Shown: positions 1 through 11,600 of the stretch, piece after piece
Position numbering within the stretch: position 1 is the stretch's first letter
Layout: every line of letters begins with the position of its first letter
Source of the DNA: Ceratothoa steindachneri
Lineage: Eukaryota; Arthropoda; Malacostraca; Isopoda; Cymothoidae
NCBI GenBank assembly: GCA_963969495.1
Contig: OZ018318.1
Location: 100,617,141 to 100,681,140, forward strand
Length of the DNA stretch: 64,000 bases
Direction: 5' to 3'
Translations under genes and position numbers: made by a program
Notes under the pieces: model-generated
Told to the model about the DNA's origin: nothing
Seen by the model: only the letters and a program-made list of their open reading frames with translations
The model's database searches: none

Positions 1-735
1 GTGAGAGCGAATTTGGGAGAAGTTACGGAGGAAACAAAGGGAAGATTTACTAATATTGAGGATGTGGGGCTTTAAGGTGAGATGCCCTTCAAACACACCC
101 AGATTTCTAACAGAGTCAGAGAAAGCGACAGAGTTTCCACCCAGAGGCAGGGAGGGAAAGAGGGATTTAACTTTGTATACTAATACTAGAGCGGGGCTAC
201 CAACCAGAACTTCAGTTTTGGAGTGGTTAAGTTTGAGGAAGTTAGCCGATAGCCAGTCCGAGATAGAAGAATAAGCAGATAAGTCACAGATTGAGTGGGC
301 AATGGTCGAGGGGGAAGAGGAAATAAAGATTTGAGTGTCATCGGCATAGAGGTGGAAGGATAGACCGAGATTACGTAGGAGGGAGCCAGGAGGGAATAAG
401 TAGATACGAAAGAGGAGAGGGCCGAGGGCAGAGCCTTGAGGGACACCAAAGCGAATGGGAGTGGGGTCAGAGGAGACATCGTTAATCACCACAGATTGGG
501 TGCGAGACGAAAGGTAAGAGCGGAACCAGCCGAGAGCAACGCCAGAAATGCCAAGGAAAGAGTGGAGACGATCAAACAAGACGGAATGGTCAATAGTATC
601 AAAGGCAGAGGAGAGGTCAAGTAGAATGAGGATGGAGACACAACGCCGATCAGCAGCTCTACGTAAGCAATCAGTAACATTGAGTAGAGCGGTTTCGGTA
701 GAGTGCCCAGTGTTATGTATACTACTGGTTATGTA
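1..735 (-). pseudogene. L2/CR1-superfamily reverse transcriptase fragment
   Basis: Read on the minus strand, this stretch gives a largely open RT palm and thumb region. In order it shows LLDLSSAFDTIDHSVLFDRL (about 640-570), a FGVPQGSALGPLLFRIYLF block (about 455-400), the catalytic box HLYADDTQIF (about 350-320), then SDWLSANFLKLNHSKTEVL and, near base 70, RNLGVFEGHLTLKPHI. These are the standard A, B, C and D/E motifs of CR1-superfamily (L2/Rex-like) non-LTR retrotransposons. The YADD box is intact. There is no initiator, and the element runs off the window start. Its 5' side ends near 735 at an AT-rich minisatellite. The clade is inferred from motif style only. Confidence 0.8.
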
Positions 736-885
736 AAATTATGTAATTTTGTATATATTTGTAATGTTTAATATATATATTTGTAATGTATATTTGTAAT
801 CTATATTTGTAACGTTTAATATATATATTTGTAATCTATATTTGTAAAGTTTAATATATTTATTTGTAATGTAAATTTTTGTAAT
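735..885. repeat. AT-rich minisatellite
   Basis: Imperfect tandem copies of TATTTGTAATNTATATTTGTAA-type words alternate with GTTTAATATATATATTTGTAA. The array lies exactly where the L2-like RT fragment is interrupted, between the palm piece (1-735) and the upstream linker piece (966-1152), so it probably arose within or beside that element. Confidence 0.75.
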
Positions 886-965
886 ATCGGAGCAATATCG
901 GATGGGGGTCGAACGAGTCACGAGGGGAGCCAGATTTTTTCGAGCGCTAGAGTAAGGCAGACAAC

Positions 966-1152
966 TCAGAAGCGGTCACGGCAGGAAATACGTTGAGCGG
1001 CTGGGGGGAAGGAGATCAGGGAGAATGTGAAAGGCCTGGTCAGGCAGTCGTGGGAGGGAGGCACGAAGGTTGATGTGACCTTATCAGCGAAGAATTTCGA
1101 GAGGATGGTGGGGCTGATGGGGGTGGAGACTTGGTGTGAGGAGGTAAGAGAA
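966..1152 (-). pseudogene. Endonuclease-RT linker of the L2-like element
   Basis: The minus frame reads LSSLTSSHQVSTPISPTIL, then SKFFADKVTSTFVPPS. The FFADKV word is typical of the linker just before the RT domain in L2/Rex-type ORF2 proteins. Together with the RT fragment at 1-735, in the same order and strand, it probably belongs to one element damaged between 735 and 965. It is cut at about 1152 by the 3' side of an I-like copy. Confidence 0.5.
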
Positions 1153-1154
1153 GA

Positions 1155-4100
1155 AAGCAATGCCTCGAGAGCACTCAGGACGCTTTCGAGTCGCTAAAGA
1201 CCACAAATCAGGTCTCCGAACCAGACACGACGCGTTATCTCTCGTACCAAAATGTGTATTGCAAGAGGCTCGGCCGTAAAGAGGAATGCAGCTACTGGGT
1301 GAGCCCCGTTGACTTCAAACAGTGGGTATACGGCGTGGAAACCGAGAACCTTCTGGGACTTGGAGCCATCAGTCTATAGTGGCATGAATCCATCGTGACA
1401 CGAATTGTTACGAGGCTTTGGGAACAGAGGTGTGCCGAGAAAAAGTCACATGTGGTATCCTGCAGGGTAGCGTTCTGGGCAGAACCAGGGGCGCCACCGG
1501 CCCGAGAGCTATACTGAGTTCTCGGAGTTTCCTAGCCCTAAAGTCAAAGAGCTTACGGTATGACTGGCGTCTATCGGCGGCATAGGCACCGTCGAGATCA
1601 GCTGTGAATGCAGTGGATGCTGTTTGCGACTGAGGAAGGCGCCGGGCTCGCGCGTACAGGCGAATAATGAACTGTGCACGGCGCAGATCGAGTGGCATCT
1701 CCCCAGTATCGAAAAGTAGGCTTTCAATGTGGGACGCACGGAAAGCATCAGTCACAAGGCAAAGACCGATGTGGTGGATCTAATTCACCTTCCGAAATAC
1801 ACGCTCGGCTACTGATGCATAAAAGTCGAATCCATAGTCAAGCAGCAAACGAACAAAGAATCGGTAAAAAAGTCTTTTCCTCCCTCCGCCTTGAAACCTT
1901 AGGCGAGCGGGAGGGCTAGGTAGGCGGTGGTCCCTCGTTTGCAGGACCCACAGTCTTCGAGCCACCCAGCTCACCAGTGAATGTGGGAGAAGGATCCGAA
2001 GATCCTTTAGTTCTGTCCTCCTTTCGGGGGGCAGCTTTAGGAACCCCGGAAGATGGCCTAGCGACCAGCTTCAGGGGTTTTGCCTCCTGTGAGTCTAACG
2101 ACTCGGTGGAAGCGCGTGGCCGTTTCGCCTTACGGGAAACGGTCACGCTGGAGGAAGGAGGGGGGGGGGCTGGTTTTAGCCGGGGCTATGTGTGAACCCC
2201 TTTACCATGGGAGCGCCCGGGGTGGATAGAACCCGCAGAAGGGCTCCGAATGGGTGTGGAAACTACCGTGCTCGTGGGCCAGAAGGGGCCAGGAGCAGAG
2301 GGTGTCTTTCTCAACATTAAGGCATAGGACGTCCCACGCAGCGCCGGGCTTGCCAGGACGAAGTCGTTAGCCTCGCGAAATGACAGACGATCCTGAACTT
2401 GAATGGCCAGGATTTCCTTCTTAAAGAGTTACGCACCACATTGCTTCGAAGAAGCGGGGTGCAGCTATCCGCAATTGACACAGTTGGCCACACGCGATTT
2501 AGACTTATCGTGTGCGGCCTTGGAGCAACCTAAACAGACTTAGAGTATCCCCGAATTTGCACATCGACAGGAGCGATTAGTATGACCAAATCGGTGACAG
2601 TAATAGCACCTCCGCGGCAATGGCACGAATGCCTTCACGCGGTAGCGATACCAACCGGCCCCCACCGATTCAGGGAGCTTGTCACAGTCGAACGTGACGA
2701 ACAGTGCAGGGGTGGGTCTCGAGGCCCTTCCCTGTTTTCTCATCACACGTTCGACCTTGACCGCCCTATGGTCGGCCAGCTCTAAGGTGATGTCATCTAT
2801 GGAGTAGTCGCAAGAGTTCCCTCGCATAAACTACTCCTTTCACGAAGTTCATGGTAGAGTGCGGCGTCAAACTCACAGGCGTGCCATCAACTGTCTGAAG
2901 GGCACTAATCATGGCCGCCTCGAAGGGATTCGACGCCTTCACCAAAAGGCTCCCATCCGAGAAACGGGTCACCTTCGGCTCCCTACCAATTACACTAGCT
3001 AAAGCTCTCCTCTGATGGATCGTGTTGCCCTTAGCCAACATGCTGCCATCAGTGGAGCGAATAACCAGGAAGCGTTTGAAGCCAGCGGCCTCGAAAACGT
3101 CGGGTAGTTTCTTAGGAACTCCGCATTTGGAAGAGGAGAGGGGCCGGATGTGCCGATCTTGGCTTGGTCGCTTACCGAAGTGGTAGCAGACCCATCTGTT
3201 CCCTCAGCCCCCGCGGATGGAGAGGAGCCCGAGTCTTTTTCTTGTTGTTTCTTTTCTTTTTAGGAGAGGAGGGCGGGGAATGAATCCGCTTCTCCCCTCC
3301 GCCGGCAGGAGACCCCAGGCCAGATGGACCGACCTCAGCAAAGTCCTTCCCCGAAATCGAGAAGGTCCTGGCGGTCGCAGAGGCACCAGCCAGAGGAGGA
3401 GATCCCTCCCCTCCTTATACTGCCTTGGAGACCCAAGCTGTTTGAGGAGGACCTTGCATAGGCGCGGACTCGGGTTCGGTGCCTAGCGCCGAGCCCGGAT
3501 TCGCACGCATTGAAGGCCCTACCGTCTGAGGCTGGTTTGCCTCAAGCAACATGTCTATCTCGAGGTGGGGGCTCCATTTGGCCAGACCCCCCCCCCCCGG
3601 ATATCACAGGTCCCATTGGCACTGGTTTCACAAGTAGAGTATAGGGAGGCACAGGCCTTGACCCCCGCTAAGGTAAGTATACGAGCCAGCAGGTCTTTTG
3701 AGGGAAGCGGCCGATGGGCCCTATCTTCCATCTTCAGCCTAGGGGGTTTGCCCTACTGAGCCGCTTCAATGGGGAGGGGTCGGTTATGGGCTGCCTGCTG
3801 GCTTTCTTTCTTAGCAGTCCCGTCGGAAAGTAAGGAGGGTAATGACGCTGGAAAGAGGGAGGCACCCAAGGGCACCACCAGACAAGGGGGTGAGGGGTTG
3901 TTCCCTACACCTGTAAGCAAAGGAGAGGAGTAAGCTTCCTCTCCGGTTAAAGAGATTTGGAGGGTCCCCTGCGAGACAACAGTGGGGGTGGGACCTCCAT
4001 TTTTTCAATGGAGCTGCCCGAAGGCCATTTTAGGCCACCCCTCCCGCCTGGTGACTTGGCAGCCCTTCGGCATAGCGGCTCCACCTTGGGCAAGACGTAA

Positions 4101-4397
4101 AAAGATAGATAGTGAAGTGAGAAGGAAAGGGGATGTGAGGAGGGTATGGGTGGGGATGAAGCAGGTTGTTAAAAACCCCTGAGCCCCGATCCGGGACGGT
4201 TGGCTGAAAAGAAGGTCAGCATCTATCCTGTGAAAATAGGGGCCGACCAGCGAAAGTTGTGGGAGAGGTTGTAGGGGAAGTGAGGAAGTAGGGAAGAAAC
4301 ACAAGCTGTCTGAAAGAAGAGGCTACGCTGGGGCCGGACGGGGCGCTGAATCCCGTCAGCACGGCGGCCAGGAAGGCAAATCAACGCGCCCCTTACG
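1155..4397 (-). mobile_element. I-like retrotransposon copy A, internally deleted
   Basis: Minus-strand member of the dominant non-LTR family. From low to high coordinate it holds a piece of RNase H (1155-1400), the post-RT segment (1400-1880), an abrupt junction near 1881, the basic ORF1 tail (1916-2160), the ORF1 zinc-knuckle and upstream domain (2240-3060), and the Pro/Ser-rich ORF1 start and 5' UTR (3060-4397). Endonuclease and RT core are missing. The junction joins AAAAAAGT to CTTTTCC, so the loss looks like a deletion in the element rather than later decay. It ends at 4397 with the family's 5' terminus CCCCTTACGGGG. Direct continuation at 4398 is ORF1 of another copy, so A was inserted into a relative. 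Its 3' end is truncated against the L2-like fragment. Confidence 0.85.
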
Positions 4398-5613
4398 GGG
4401 TGGTAGAGTGCAGGGTCACACTCACAGGCGTGCCATAAAATGTCCAAAGGGCACTAGTCATGGCCGCCTCGGATGGATTCGACGCATTCGCGAGAAGGCT
4501 CCCGTCCAAGAAACGGGTCACTTTCGGCTCTCTACCAATCACGCTAGCTAGAGCTCTCCTGTGATGGGTCATCTTGCCCTTAGCCAACATGCTGCCATAA
4601 GTGGAGCGAATAACCAGGAAGCGTTTCAAGCCAGTGAGCTCGAAAACGCCGGGTAGTCTGAATGAGGAGCCCCGATGTAATCGAGGTTCCGCTCTGCGCA
4701 CTTACACTTTTGGTCTTTATCAGGGACTCCCCGCCCGGGGAGCACCGGGACCGGATATGCCGATTTTCGTTTGGTCGATTGCCGAAAAGGCAGCGGACCC
4801 TTCCGTCCGCGTGTTTTCCGCGGAGGGAAAGGAGCCCTTAGTCTTTAAGTCTTGTTCCTCCGTCTTTTCTAATTAGGATAGGAGGGTGTGAAATGAACCC
4901 GCTTCTTTCCTCTGCCGGCAGGAGGCCCTAGGCCAGATGGACCGGCCTCGGGAAGATCCTTCTCTGAAATGGAGGTCTTGGCTGTCACAAGGGCACCAGC
5001 TGGGGGAGGAGATCCCTCCTCTCCTTGTGAGCAGAATCTTTCGGAGGGATGGGTAAATAGAAATTCAGTGTCCACGCGCACGACGGCCTTACTTTGACCC
5101 AAAACAAGGGATCAGATGAGTGGAGGCATCTTGCCTGACCCGACCGATGCCACTGGGACAGACAGTATACATCACCACCACCACCACTCCTTGGGAACAA
5201 GAGACCAAATCTTACACGTTGCGTAGTAGACAGGCCGGAGCGGCGGATCCGGGTTAGTAACAGGCCTCGGAAAGGTCCGGGGTCGCCACGCCCAACATCT
5301 AGGCGGTACAAAATATTTTCTGTTGTCCTAAATGATGGCAGCCGTAACCACAGAGATCTACCGTCAGTGAAAGAGGTGGCTAACGAAGCGGTAGAGAAAG
5401 TGATAGAAGAAATGGAAACAAGAAGACAGCCACCCAATCCTAATGGGTTCTCACTGTAGAAGAAAAGAAATGGTGATGGAAGGACGAAGAGAGGGCGAAA
5501 CAGAGTTGATACAGAAAAACCAGGTTGGGGTTAGTGGAAGAAGGACGAAAATTTAAGTTTGGGCCGGACGGGGCACCTATTCCCGTCAGCACGGCGACAA
5601 GGAAAACAAATAG
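4398..5613 (-). mobile_element. I-like retrotransposon copy B, ORF1 and 5' part
   Basis: Begins inside ORF1 at the same codons that in the full-length copy lie near 54075 (the TGGTAGAGTGC word), running through the ORF1 N-terminal region to about 5030. Bases 5031-5440 do not match the other copies by eye and may be an insertion or a divergent 5' region. From 5440 to 5613 there is again family-like 5' UTR, including GGGCCGGACGGGGC and the decayed terminus TGCTTTTCCGGG. It is the older target into which copy A inserted. No intact frame remains. Confidence 0.7.
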
Positions 5614-5819
5614 CCGTGCTTTTCCGGGATTTTTTTTTAATTACCCAAAGAGGGAAAAAAAAAGAAAGACATTGTACACTTTGGGTTGGAGGAGCCTTAG
5701 CTGACTGAAAAGGTTTGTAGGAAAAAGCACAGCTATTCGAAAACATGAAGTAGTAATTTTGCTGGGAACATGACTAGGGAAGAGCATGTTATGATGCTTT
5801 GTGAGGGTATTCTACTTAC

Positions 5820-6023
5820 ATCGACGAGGTATCCATACTGGAGGAAGAAGTTCTCGATGAGGTCTCGGAGTCGAAGCGAGTTCGTATTGCATTCAATGCC
5901 GCACGAGACGATCGGGAAGACGCTGACGAAAGCGTCGACGAACGCGTTAAGCGATAGGGTCCCTTCGCCAATTAGCAGAACGAACGTCTCTGTGAAGATG
6001 TCCCACTTCTGCTCAACTAGCAC
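5820..6023 (-). CDS. Host gene internal exon (most downstream seen)
   Basis: A 204-base, 68-codon open segment, phase 0 on both sides. Acceptor TTGTTATTAG is followed by GTGCTAGTTGAG, and the donor reads GTCGAT then GTAAGT. The peptide runs from VLVEQKWDIFTETFVLLIGE to LIENFFLQYGYLVD, leucine- and phenylalanine-rich and free of repeat-derived features. Codon use is GC-rich at third positions, unlike the AT-rich surroundings. It follows in frame from the exon at 15579-15695. I do not recognise the protein; a helical scaffold or vesicle-trafficking subunit (for instance an HPS3-like BLOC-2 subunit) is only a guess from memory. No further downstream exon is recognised between here and base 1. 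Confidence 0.82.
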
Positions 6024-6339
6024 CTAATAACAAAAAGACATAGGGTTGTCTCTCGAACCACTGGCCATTTTCAATATTAATCAAATGGGAAAGGAAGCTG
6101 CAACAACGGAAGCTACATTTCATCAACAATAAGCAAAATCAGATGTCCTCGTTTATCTTTTAGACTGCAAAAAAACTATGGTTCTCGACGAATATTCCTT
6201 GAAAATGAGGAACAACTAGAAACCATTTCAATCGTACTGAGTACCCTACAAATTTGGTGACTAGCTTACTAATTTCCGCCTCGCATTTCACTTCAAACCC
6301 AGCAGCAGTCATGGCAGATGATCTTTCCCAGAAAGGATA
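6024..6339. other. Intron sequence, nothing recognised
   Basis: AT-rich single-copy-looking sequence upstream (in gene sense) of the exon at 5820-6023. I see no gene, RNA or clear repeat. Confidence 0.5.
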
Positions 6340-6830
6340 TATAAAGAAGATGCTGAGATGGAGGAGGGAAGGGCAGGGCAGGATAAGGTGAGATGGGGTA
6401 GTCTTTTCTGGTTGCAACGGGGGCAGTATGAGGGGATGGTGGGGTTTACTCTATTTTTGTATTTGTGTAGAGACGCTGGTGGTGGCCTGACCGAAGAAGG
6501 ACGAGAAAGATTATGGTTCGGCGATCCAGAATTGATTAGGATCAGCGGTTGGTTTTGAAGTGCTATGTGGGTTCTGTGGGGTTGGGAGAAAATTCACCAG
6601 TAACTGGGTGTAGTGGGTGAGATTTGTGGTTCTGGGGCGTGGGTGAGGAAAGGTTAGGGCGTGTAAAAATGAGAGAGGGCTATAGTTTGTGGTCTTTGAT
6701 AGGGACAATTTTGGTGTGAGCGTGGGGGCGGTGTATAAAGATGGTGTTTAGGCAGCCAGTTGTGTAGAAAGGGCAATGTCTTGTACTGTTTGTATATTGT
6801 GTAAGTTTGTGTTAGATATAGATGGTGCCA
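6340..6830 (-). pseudogene. Degenerate non-LTR C-terminus (CCHC tail)
   Basis: The minus frame near 6460-6370 reads PSYCPRCNQKRLPHLTLSCP, a C-X2-C-X6-H-X4-C motif of the sort found at the C-terminus of jockey- and I-type ORF2 proteins. The sequence up to 6830 includes weak RT-thumb-like words (LHNWLPKHHLY). Stops interrupt it. It may belong to the same family as the fragment at 15118-15395. Clade uncertain. Confidence 0.35.
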
Positions 6831-6906
6831 AAGCAAGGGATGCCTAATTTAGGTGGAGTGGATAAAATGTCTGATATGTTCAGTTTTTGTATTGCCTGAT
6901 TTTCTT

Positions 6907-7345
6907 CTTTTTTTTAGCTCATCTGCGACTGCCTACTAGAGCAAAAGTCGCCGGAATCACGCTACAACTAAATACTAGGCTAGATTAAAAAAAAGTAAAA
7001 AAAAAAGGCAAAAAAATAAAAAATTAAGATAAAAAACAGAAACAAAGGATAAGAAAAAAACCCCAAACAAAACAAATTTAGCAAAAAAGCAACAAGAAGG
7101 AAGCGCGTTCCGGCGTCGAGGGGAGACCCACCTCCACCCGGCGCAAGAACATGCAACCTACAACAAAAATAGTAAAATAAAATCTAGAGGCCGGCCTCCT
7201 CCAAAAAGTGGAATAGTCCACAAGTCTGTGCACACAAACCCGTCCCAAGTACAAGTGACAAGCGGTAGCGACCCCGTTCATCCCAGTACCGGGACAGGTA
7301 ACGTGCGCGAATATCACCCAGACTGGGACATTCTGTTGATGCGCT
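6907..7345 (-). mobile_element. I-like retrotransposon copy H, 3' end only
   Basis: Starts after a T run (element poly(A)) with the family 3' end, AGCTCATCTGCGACTGCC and ACTAGGCTAG, and continues through the 3' UTR into the ORF2 tail. The minus frame shows the C-terminal CCHC neighbourhood (NVPVWVIFAHVTCPGTGMN). It stops near 7345, where the similarity to other copies ends. A typical 5'-truncated insertion. Confidence 0.75.
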
Positions 7346-7962
7346 CCTTTCTGACTTTGTAACGATGGCGCCAATGACCCTCAGTCAGTAGATGGGGCAC
7401 AAAGGTGATCAGGCAGTCGGCGCAACAGAATTCCTCTTGATGAGAAAGGACTGCCTGGTAGATGGTACACGGTGCAATCTGACGTTAAAGGATGATCCTG
7501 GCAGGGGGTTCGATGGTAGTAGAAGGGCCGTGACCCTCAGTAGTCACGGTAACTGGACGTTTGCCTGCCCGTTCTTGATGGACACCCGGTACGACGAAGT
7601 AGCGGGAAGCAAAAGGAGCTGTACGACTTTAGCTTTATTCGAGATACAAGATTTGCTCTGAATGCCTACAGATCTAAACTTTACAAGGGTTTTATATTAT
7701 GAAAGGTGGGGGCTCATCTCCTAAGGGGTTTGCCAATAGGATAATACTTAGGCCGAGCTGTGGGATAGTTTAATGGAAGTCTTCCAATCCTATATTACGT
7801 GGGAGGAGTTTTCATAAGTTTTTAAGTGGCTTTACTAGTCACTGACCTAAGAGGGCAGGTTAATTTCCAACACTGCCTGTTTATTTGCTGTGTTCACAAC
7901 CAGATGGCGGGTATATACTTTTCCTAACCTATATTAAAAAATGGGTGGCACTGAAAACGTAT
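7346..7962. other. Intron sequence, nothing recognised
   Basis: No splice-bounded open segment, TIR or family repeat seen. An 89-codon plus-strand frame at 7392-7661 has no recognisable features and is not called. Confidence 0.4.
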
Positions 7963-8105
7963 GACGTCAAAGAGAAGGGTCTTTGATCGTATAACAGATT
8001 CATAAGCTTTTTTTTTTTGAGAATTATTTAAGACGACGTCAAACAAAAGGATCTTTGACCGTATAACACATTCCTAAGCTTTTTTTTTTGAGAAATAACT
8101 TTATT
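7963..8105. repeat. Two-copy tandem duplication, about 72 bp
   Basis: GACGTCAAAGAGAAGGG with its following T-run recurs as GACGTCAAACAAAAGG 72 bases later; each unit ends in AAGCTTTTTTTTTTGAGAA. The copies differ at scattered positions, so the duplication is not very recent. Confidence 0.8.
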
Positions 8106-8257
8106 AAACTGCTAAGCGTTTAATTCGTATCTATTTGTCTATCTATTACATATCTATCTAATTACATGCAAATGTATGTTTCCTAAATATGAGTGAGAGG
8201 CGGGCTGCCTGATTCATCTAACTATGCTATAGTTACATTGTTGTTAAGGCACATAAC

Positions 8258-8654
8258 AATTGAACAAGTATGTGCAAAAGAGTCTCGGGGACAAAGCAGT
8301 CGTTGCAATAAGGCGCAGGCGAGCGCTCCATCAAATGGCGATGCGACCCGCGAGTGTGTCCAATTCGGAGAGGACAGAAAGCAACCTGAAGCCTTCGCGG
8401 CATTGGGGAGTAGGTCCATGGGAACAGTCGCGGCGCAATGGCACGTAATTATAAGTTCCCCTCGACCGTCTCCTATCTTCTTTGCCAAACAGCCCAGGGT
8501 CTTGCCTGAAATCAGTGTGAGGAAGAGCGAAACGCTGGTCTTGTCGGGCAGTCCTCACGGACTCTTTGGCCCCCTCATCGGCGTTCTCATTCTACGCAAT
8601 TCCACAGGTCGAGGAGCCCAGCTCGACGAAACCGTGGCGTCACGGATATCGCTA
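8258..8654 (-). mobile_element. I-like retrotransposon copy I, RNase H piece
   Basis: Matches the family from GTCTCGGGGACAAAGCAGTC through the RNase H region and stops at CGTCACGGATATCGC, where the 3' terminus of copy J begins. It lacks its own 3' UTR. The break falls inside a sequence continuous in other copies (CGGATATCGCGAACCA), so copy J seems to have inserted here, although I cannot find the expected other half beyond the 5' end of J. Confidence 0.75.
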
Positions 8655-11600
8655 ATATTTTTTTAATTTTAAGAGCTCATCTGGCGACTGCCTACTTAGG
8701 CATTAGTCGCCGTATTTAACACTGCCTAGTACTAGGCTACTTTAAAAAAAAAAAAACCAACAATAAAAAAAGAAAAAGGCAACAAGCAGGAAGCAAGCTC
8801 CGGCGTCGGGAGGAGGTCCGCCTCCCCTAAAAGTCTATAATCCACCAGTCAATGTGCGTGAACTCCTCCCGAGTACACGCGACAGGCGGTAACGACCACG
8901 CCCATCCCGGTACCGGAACAGGTAGCGTGCGCGGAGATCGCCCAGACTGGGACATCCAACAAAAATGTGCCGAACAGTCTAGGGGAGAACGGAGTATTCA
9001 CAGTTGAGCGCTCCATCAAATGGCGGTGCGTCCCACGAGTGCGTCCAATTCGGAGACAACAAAAAGCAACCTTCGCCTTCGCGGCATTGGGGGGTAGGTC
9101 CATGGGAACAGTCGCGGAGCAATGGCACGAAAATTTAAGTTCCCTTCGACCGTCTCCCATTTTCTTTGCCAAGCAGCCTGGAGAGCGGCCCGTATTCCTG
9201 CCATGTAGTCGGTGTGAGGAAGAGCGAAACGCTGGTCCGGTCGCCGAGTCGACGCGAACTCTTTGGCACCCTCATTCCCCGCAATTCCTACATGTTCAGG
9301 AACCCAACAGAAGATAATATCGACATCCGCCCGGCTTGCAAAAACCGTGGCGTCACGGATATCGCGAACCACGAGATGCGGAGATTCCAATGTCTCGAGA
9401 GCACTCAGCACGCTTTGGGAGTCGCTATAAATCACAATCCGGTCTCCGAACCGGCCACGTCGCGTAATCTCCCGTACCGAGTGGTGTATTGCCACCAGCT
9501 CGGCCATAAAAACAGACGCAGACGCAGAGGGGATACGGCGTGGAAGCCGACCCTCTCTTGCGAGTTAGAGCCATCTGTATACACTGGCACTGTTTCAGCG
9601 TGACAGGAGGTGTGCTCCAAAAAGGTCGAGCGCAATAGTCCGGGCGCTGTAGAAGATTTGGGAGCAGAGGCGTGGCGACAAATAGCCAAATGTGGTACCC
9701 TCCAGGGTGGCGTCCTGGGCAGAACAACGGGCGCCACCGGACCGAGAGCTATACCTGGCTCTTGAAGGAGTTTCCTAGCCCTAAACATAAAGGGCTTAGG
9801 GTATGACTGGCGTCTCTCGGCGTCAAAGGCACCGTCGAAATCAGCTGCGGATGCAGTGAGAGCTGTTAGCGACTGAGGGAGGCGCCGGGCTCGTGCGTAC
9901 GGGCGAATAATGCACTGTGCACGGCGTAAAGTGAGTGGCATCTCCTCAGCATCAACAAGTAGGCTCTCAATGGGGGAAGTGCGGAAGGCACCGGTCGCCA
10001 GGCGAAGGCCAGTGTGGTGGATCGAGTCCACCTTCAGCAATACACGCTCAGCTGTGGGTGCATAAAACTCGCATCCGTAGTCGAACTTCGAACGAACAAA
10101 GGATCGCTAAAAAAGTAATGCAGTAGCCCTGAAACCTGTGCGCTTCGGCATAGTGAGAGACGCGGTTCAATGCCTGTTGGAGTCGACGCTCCAGAGTTGG
10201 CATCTGGGCCGCGCCAAAAGAGATCCAAAGGTCGTCCACGTAGAGCGTAGGGAGAACATCTTCCGGCAGCACCGAGCTGATGCCGTTGATGCTCAGGGCA
10301 AAGAGTGCGAAACTGAGGACACTTCCCTGCGGGACACCCTCTTCCTGCTCCATTGGGCCGGAGAGGGTCTCCCCACCCGCAAGCGGAATCAACGACCCCG
10401 TAAAAATTCAGATATAAAGACTAGAAGGCGTCCCCTCGTCCCCATCGTGTGGAGAGTCTCCATGATACCCTATCGCCATGTAGTATCATAGGCCTTGTCC
10501 AGATCGAAAAACACCGTGGCGTAATGCTGTCTACGAAGGAAGGCCTCGCAGACGGCATTTTCCAGTCGGAGCATAGCATCAGACGTGGAGTGGAACTTGC
10601 GGAAGCCGCACTGTGCAAAAGACAAATGGCCTCCGCTGTACAGAAAAAAGGCTAATCTAACATTTCTCAATTTCTCCATCAACTTGCACAAGCAAGAGGT
10701 TAAAGAGATTGGGTGGAAATCGGGTGGAGTACATTCATCTCTTCCCAGTTTGCGAAAGGCGAGCACAGTAGCGATTCACGAGGAATCCGTGAGGAGACCC
10801 TCGACCCAGATCCATTTGAACAAATATAACAGAAAGGCCATGCCTCGCTTACCCAAGTATCGAAGCATATCGTATGGGACATCGTCCGGACTATGGACGG
10901 TGACCGCGCACGAAGCAAGAGCGGAACACAACTCACTCAGAGTAAACATGTCATTGAAGGGTTCTCCGCCTCTAGAGGTTAAGTCCAGCCAGCGGCCTTC
11001 CGCGACATCACGACGTGCATTGAATGCTGGCGGAGCAGCATCCTGGCTAGAGAATGCGGTCGCGAAGGATTCCGCCACAGATGCGGTCCCATTCTCCTGG
11101 AGAATGGGAGGGAGGTCTAGCGAGAAATTGCCCCGAATCCTTTTGACCGGCTTCCACACCTCTGCTAGAGGAATCTTTCCCGTTAGGTGAAGACACGTAT
11201 GCCCGCCAAGAAAAGCGGAGGGCGTGCTTCAAAATATACCGGAACCCTGCCATAGCCCAACGAAATTCAGCGACAGTGAAATCGTTCGGGCGGTGCTTAT
11301 AGCGCATGTAGGCAAAACGCTTCTGCTTGAGGGTCGTCTCACACTTGGCTGACCACCACGGGAGTGGTCGGCATGAAAAACGGCCAGACCTTCTAGGAAT
11401 AGTAGTTAGCGCCGCGGCGATGAGGGTACCGCAGAGGAACTCAACGGCCTCATCTACCGACCTAAATTCCTCGACTGAGGTAGAGAATTCAGTAATTTCC
11501 TAACATGCAGACCACAGCGCCCACGCTAGCACCACCGGGGCGGGCTCTCGGGCAGTAGCAGCCCAGAAAATGATATTTCAATGGGAAAGTGAGCACTACT

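Noticed and set aside
5169..5189. CATCACCACCACCACCACTC word resembling a hexahistidine tag
   Set aside because: Isolated CAC repeat; no vector, linker, promoter or protease-site sequence nearby. Treated as simple sequence, not contamination.
4985..5437. 150-codon minus-strand frame
   Set aside because: No family resemblance; lies in the unmatched part of copy B and looks like a chance frame in GC-rich sequence.
7392..7661. 89-codon plus-strand frame
   Set aside because: No motif, no splice context, no initiation context.
8193..9603. Plus-strand frames of 100-157 codons across I-like copies
   Set aside because: Antisense shadows of ORF2; the same shadows recur in every copy.
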